A DNA stretch of 64,000 nucleotides from Chamaecyparis obtusa (Eukaryota > Streptophyta > Pinopsida > Cupressales > Cupressaceae). The notes beneath the pieces are model-generated. The model ran no database searches and had not been told where the DNA came from. It saw only the letters and a program-made list of their open reading frames with translations. Made by a program: the position numbers and the translations under genes. The number at the start of each line of letters is the position of its first letter. Position 1 is the first letter of the stretch. Location: positions 1,310,001-1,374,000 of the forward strand of contig BSBK01005146.1 in NCBI GenBank assembly GCA_027943335.1, written 5' to 3'. This document shows positions 59,869 to 64,000 of this stretch, one piece after another.

Positions 59869-61197
59869 ATTTAAATGCAAAATGCAATGAGACATTTGAC
59901 TAATAAACACTTTCAGAATTCTAATTTATGTGACAGTAAAGCAATAATTTCAAATTTGAGAAATTTATTCCACCGGAATGGCAAGTAGCATACCAAGAGT
60001 GCAACACTAAGCCTAGAAGTGAGTGTTTTATTCATGGATCTAGTAAAATCACAATATAGGCGCCTCCAAGAAGTTTCAAAGCTACCAATATGGTTTATTT
60101 GCATCTAATAGAACAAATATCTGATGGTTTTTCCCACAAATTTCTTTGACCAATGATTTATGAAAATTGTATATTTTTTTGGTTTTTTTCACTTCTCTAA
60201 TTTTTTTGTTTTTTTTGGTAGTTTTTTAATATTTGAATGCAAAATGTAATGAGATATTTGACTGATAAACAATTTCATAATTCTAATTTATGTGACAGCA
60301 AAGCAATAATTTCAAATATAAGAGATTTATTCCACTGGGATGGCAAGTAGCATATCAGGAGTCAAACGCTACGCCTAGGATTGTTTTATTGATGGATCTG
60401 GTAAAATCACAATACAGGCGCCTACAGGAAGTGTCAACGCCACCAATGTGGTATATTTACATCTACTAAAACAATTATCTAATGGTTTTTTCCCCAAATT
60501 TCTTTGACTAGTGAAGTGATGAAGATTGTCTAATTTTTTTGCTTTTTTCGCTTTTCGGATTTTTTCGTTTTTTTGATAGATTTGTTTTGTATTTTTTATA
60601 GTTGAATGCAAAATGCAATGAGATATTTGACTGATAAACAATTTTAGAATTCTAATTTATGTGACAGTAAAGCAATAATTTCAAATTTGAGAGATTTATT
60701 CTCCCAAAATGGCCAGTAGCATACTAGGAGTCCAACACTAAACCTGGAACTGAGTGTTTTATTGATGGATCTGGTAAAATCACAATATAAGCGCCTCCAA
60801 GAAGTTTCAACGTCACCAACGTGGTTTATTAGAATCTACTATAATTATAAAAAACAAATATTACAAGAATAGACTGAACTGCTAAATATTGTGTGTGGCC
60901 TGCACGCAAGATTATTGAATTTGACCACTTTTTCACAATGAATTGCTGATATCAAATGCATATGCCTATTGTATCCTGCTGAAAGCCTTTATTTGTTGAT
61001 TACTACTGCAGGCAGTGGATTTCCTACAATTACCAAACCCTCATTGTTGTTGTTTGATGGAATTGGCACCATAGGTACCTCCAAAGTGGTACGGCCAGCA
61101 CAGGGAATCCACGTGGGGGCTGGAGAAAGACGCAGCTGCCTCAATTGCCTCCACAAATCTGACAAATCTGCTATCCAAAGTCTATACCTGCTGCTAT

Positions 61198-61450
61198 TGT
61201 TAAATTATTGTGTTCGTGTTTAATATTTGTGCTGGAACATAACGTTAATCCTTTGTTAAAGTTGATTTATTAAGAACGAACAGTCATGGCTTATCGTATA
61301 TGATAAGTCATGACTGTTCATGTTAAACTCCTCTAACTTATATATATATATAGTCGTTGAGTGTGGTAGAATCAATCAATCACCAAGGCAATTGTATTCT
61401 ACTGCATATCTTCAAATTATATTATATCTCCAGATTTATATTCCTTAACA
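61198..61450 (+). repeat. 5' LTR of the right-hand copia element (253 bp)
   Basis: Begins TGTTAAATTATTG and ends TTCCTTAACA. A TATA-like run (tatatatatata) lies at about 61338-61351. A hairpin with 18-bp arms and one mismatch spans 61278-61319 (arms gaacagtcatggcttatc and gataagtcatgactgttc). Confidence 0.88.
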
Positions 61451-61463
61451 TGGTATCAGAGCC
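61451..61463 (+). promoter_or_regulatory. tRNA-iMet-type primer binding site
   Basis: tggtatcagagcc immediately follows the LTR end, as in most plant copia elements. Confidence 0.92.
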
Positions 61464-61561
61464 AGGTTATTAAAAGGAAATAAGAAAAATAAATAAATAA
61501 ATAAATAACCTTCAGTTGAGCATATTTTTTTAATAAAACTGTTGAGTTTAATTGTTCAGAA

Positions 61562-64000
61562 ATGGCTCAATGCATGAGAATGGAAGATAGATTAGAAGGT
61601 GCCTCTAACTTTATATCATGGAGAACTCGACTTACATCTCTTCTGATGGAACTTGAATTAGAAGAGTATATAGAAAAAGATATTAAAATACCCGAAGATG
61701 AAACAGAGAAGACAATATGGAAAAGGAGAAACAATAAAGCCAGAAAACTAATAATTGACTCTGTGAAAGACTCAATTCTTCCTAGCATATCTAGAATTAC
61801 CAGTGCTTTTGAAATGTTTAAAATAATTCAAGACACATTTGAAATCAACAATGCCAGTAGAATGTTAACATTGAAAAGTCAACTTCTAAATATGAAAATG
61901 AACAAGGAAGAAACTATCACTTCTTATTTTTTGAGAATCTCTGAAATAAGAGACCAACTGCTCTGCATTGGAAATACAGTAGAGGACTCTGAACTCACCC
62001 TAATTGCTCTCAAAGGTTTACCCACCTCATGGGAAACCTTCATTCAATGTATAAGCACCAGACCACCATTACCTAAATTTGAGCAATTAAAGAACGATTG
62101 TACCCAAGAGGAATCCAGGCTTGCTTCCAGAGGAATGGGGTCTAATAATGGAAATGAATTACAAGCTCTCCACATTAAAAGCAACAAGAAAACATCTCAC
62201 AAAAGGAAGAGAAAATTCAGACAATCTAACAATGGGAAACAATTCAATAAAAGGGATCTTTCCATGGTAAAATGTTACAAATGTAACAAATACGGACATA
62301 TTCACAAATATTGCCCGGAAAAACAAAAAATACAAGCTGCCCTAGCGGAAGTAAAAAAATCTGAAATTTCTCTCCTTTTCTTGGCTTTAGCAAGTGAATT
62401 AAATTCTAATAAAAGTACGTGGATAATAGATAGTGGTGCTTCCAGACACATCACTGGATTCAGAGATCAATTCGAAACCTTCTCAGGGAACTCTTCAGAA
62501 GAGGTAACTATTGGTGACAACTCCTCTTATCCGGTAAAAGGAATTGGGACCTGTTTGTTAAAGATAAGAGATCGAGTAACTCTACAGTTGAAAGAAGTTT
62601 TGTATGTACCAGGAATCAAGAGAAATTTAATCTCCATTTCTGGACTAGCTGATCAAAGATACAGGATAACCTTCAATGAAGACAAAGTCCTTCTCTGGAC
62701 TAAAAATTCTAATATAAAAAATGCCATTCATATAGGGAACAGAGAAGGTAGCTTGTACAAGTTATGTAATGAACAAAAGGTAGCCCTAAATCATAATGTT
62801 CATCAAAATAATGAGATTTGGCACAAAAGACTAGGTCATATTAGATATAGTGCCCTTCCAACATTGTCTAAGATCACCTCTGGCATACCTCTCTTAAAAT
62901 CTGAACACTCTAGCATTTGTAAGGGATGTGCATTAGGGAAGAACATTAAAGGATCTTTTCCTCCAAGTGAACATAAGTCAAATAACATTCTAGAACTTAT
63001 CCATACTGATGTGTGTGGTCCTATGTCTACACCTTCCTTCTCGGGTGCTCTATATTACTTAATCTTTGTGGATGACTATTCAAGGAAATCATGGATATAT
63101 TTCTTAAAACTTAAAGAGTCAAGTGAGGTTCTAGCCAAATTTCAAGAACTTAAAGCACTAGTAGAAAACCAAACTGGTAAGAAAATCAAAATTCTTAGAT
63201 CAGACAATGGTGGGGAATTCACCTTTGAAAATTTCAAAAACTATTGTAAATCTGTTGGGATTAAGAGGGAGTATACTGTAGCTTATAATCCTCAATAGAA
63301 TGGAGTAGCAGAAAGGAAGAACAGGACCATCATTGAAGCAACAAAGGCCATGATGCATGACCAAAATATTCACATATCATATTGGGCAGAAGCCGCTAAC
63401 ACTGCAGTTTATATTCAAAACAGATGCCCTCATGCTATACTAGAAAACACCACACCAGAAGAAGTATTCACAGGAGTCAAACCTGACCTAAGTCACTTAA
63501 GGGTGTTTGGCTGTCCCGTGTATATACATGTACCAAAAGAGAAGAGGACTAAATTAGAACCTTCTGGCAAGAAAGGTATTTTCCTAGGATACAGTGAGGA
63601 TTCCAAAGGATACCGAATCTATATACCTGGTCAGAAATCAGTAGAAATAAGCAGAGATGTTAAATTTGAAGAAAACTTCTTATCTACAGATAATGAAGAT
63701 AACATTTCTATAGATCTTGATAGAGATCTCTCACTAGAGAAAGAGAGGGAGAATATAAATTCAGACATGAATTCAGCACCTATAAATAATGAAGAAGAAA
63801 TCCCGGATTTTGAACCTTCTTGCTCAGATAATGAAAATAATAAAAAGAGACCATTATGGGCTAGGAAAATACTTGAAGAGAACAATGTGGAACCAGCACA
63901 AATCTTTAGAGAGAACAAAAGAACTAGAACTCAAAAATGTTACACTGCACTTCCAACTGAACTCTCAGAATCTGAACCTGTTAGTGTTGAGAAAGCTTTA
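61562..64000 (+). pseudogene. Ty1/copia gag-pol, nearly open, runs off the window
   Basis: Starts at ATG 61562, 98 bp after the primer site. In order: copia gag (residues ~1-230), CCHC zinc knuckle (CYKCNKYGHIHKYC, residues ~238-251), protease DSG (about 289), GAG-pre-integrase with HKRLGH and CKGCALGK (~420-465), and integrase core with HTDVCGP and LRSDNGGEF. One TAG at 63296-63298 replaces a glutamine codon in NPQ-NGVAER, just before the catalytic glutamate. The frame is then open to the window edge (RVFGCPVYIHVPKEKR). RT and RNase H lie beyond 64000. It is much better preserved than its relative at 1-2815. Confidence 0.93.

Larger units (their letters stand above)
55471..61197 (-). repeat. 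LTR (copy B) with a ~370-bp unit in three tandem copies, interrupted by hAT
   Basis: Starts TGAAAGATTCC after the primer-site relic. Units begin at 55496 (about 375 bp after removing the hAT), 60113 (358 bp) and 60471 (about 385 bp). Each starts acaaatatctgatgg-like and contains 'caatgagatatttgactgat' and 'atggcaagtagcata'. Copy A at 44221 has a single unit. After the third unit, 60856-61197 matches 44640-44975. The LTR is cut at 61198 by a copia insertion after 'cctgctgctat'. Confidence 0.75.

Noticed and set aside
63296..63298. Programmed stop read-through in copia pol
   Set aside because: The bases after the TAG do not form a known read-through context, and the relative at 1-2815 has a sense codon there; a point mutation is simpler.

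Overview
This window looks like nuclear DNA of a seed plant with a large, repeat-filled genome, most likely a gymnosperm. That assignment is inference: it rests on AT-rich DNA, stacked old plant LTR retrotransposons, a plant-type hAT transposon, and one host gene whose exons are more than 30 kb apart.

The only host gene I can support is on the minus strand. Four short phase-0 coding exons (41989-42108, 10254-10304, 9936-10124, 9670-9837) join in one open frame with consensus splice sites. They encode the C-terminal half of a HAD-superfamily (Cof-type) phosphatase domain like the one at the C-terminus of plant chloroplast YBEY. Exons further 5' are not visible. The intron at 10305-41988 is about 31.7 kb and holds most of the mobile DNA in the window.

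That intron contains a nest at least three levels deep. (1) An outer non-autonomous LTR element (18867-40489, + strand, target duplication CAAAC on both sides) carries only a proline-rich ORF. (2) A Ty1/copia element (23098-37168, - strand) is inserted in that ORF. (3) A second non-autonomous LTR element (24015-30770, - strand) is inserted in the copia 3' LTR. It has no gag-pol; one decayed frame of about 834 codons fills much of its interior, and the N-terminal part resembles the cohesin regulator PDS5. A solo LTR (37956-38362, target duplication AAGCA) sits in the outer element as well.

Flanking regions: 1-3967 is the 3' part of a decayed copia element with a palindrome-rich LTR. A relative with a nearly open gag-pol begins at 61198 and runs off the right edge. 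Between 43 and 61 kb are a deleted Ty3/gypsy gag-integrase relic, LTRs of the hairpin/TGTAATGTCCC family, a 29-bp minisatellite, an AT-rich LTR, a gag-only copia element (50347-52830), and a second copy of the ORF-bearing non-autonomous family. That copy has a 5' LTR with an internally triplicated unit, interrupted by a complete but decayed hAT element (55635-59868, target duplication ATTTAAAT). Most of the remaining sequence shows no recognisable gene. No rRNA, tRNA or CRISPR feature was seen.
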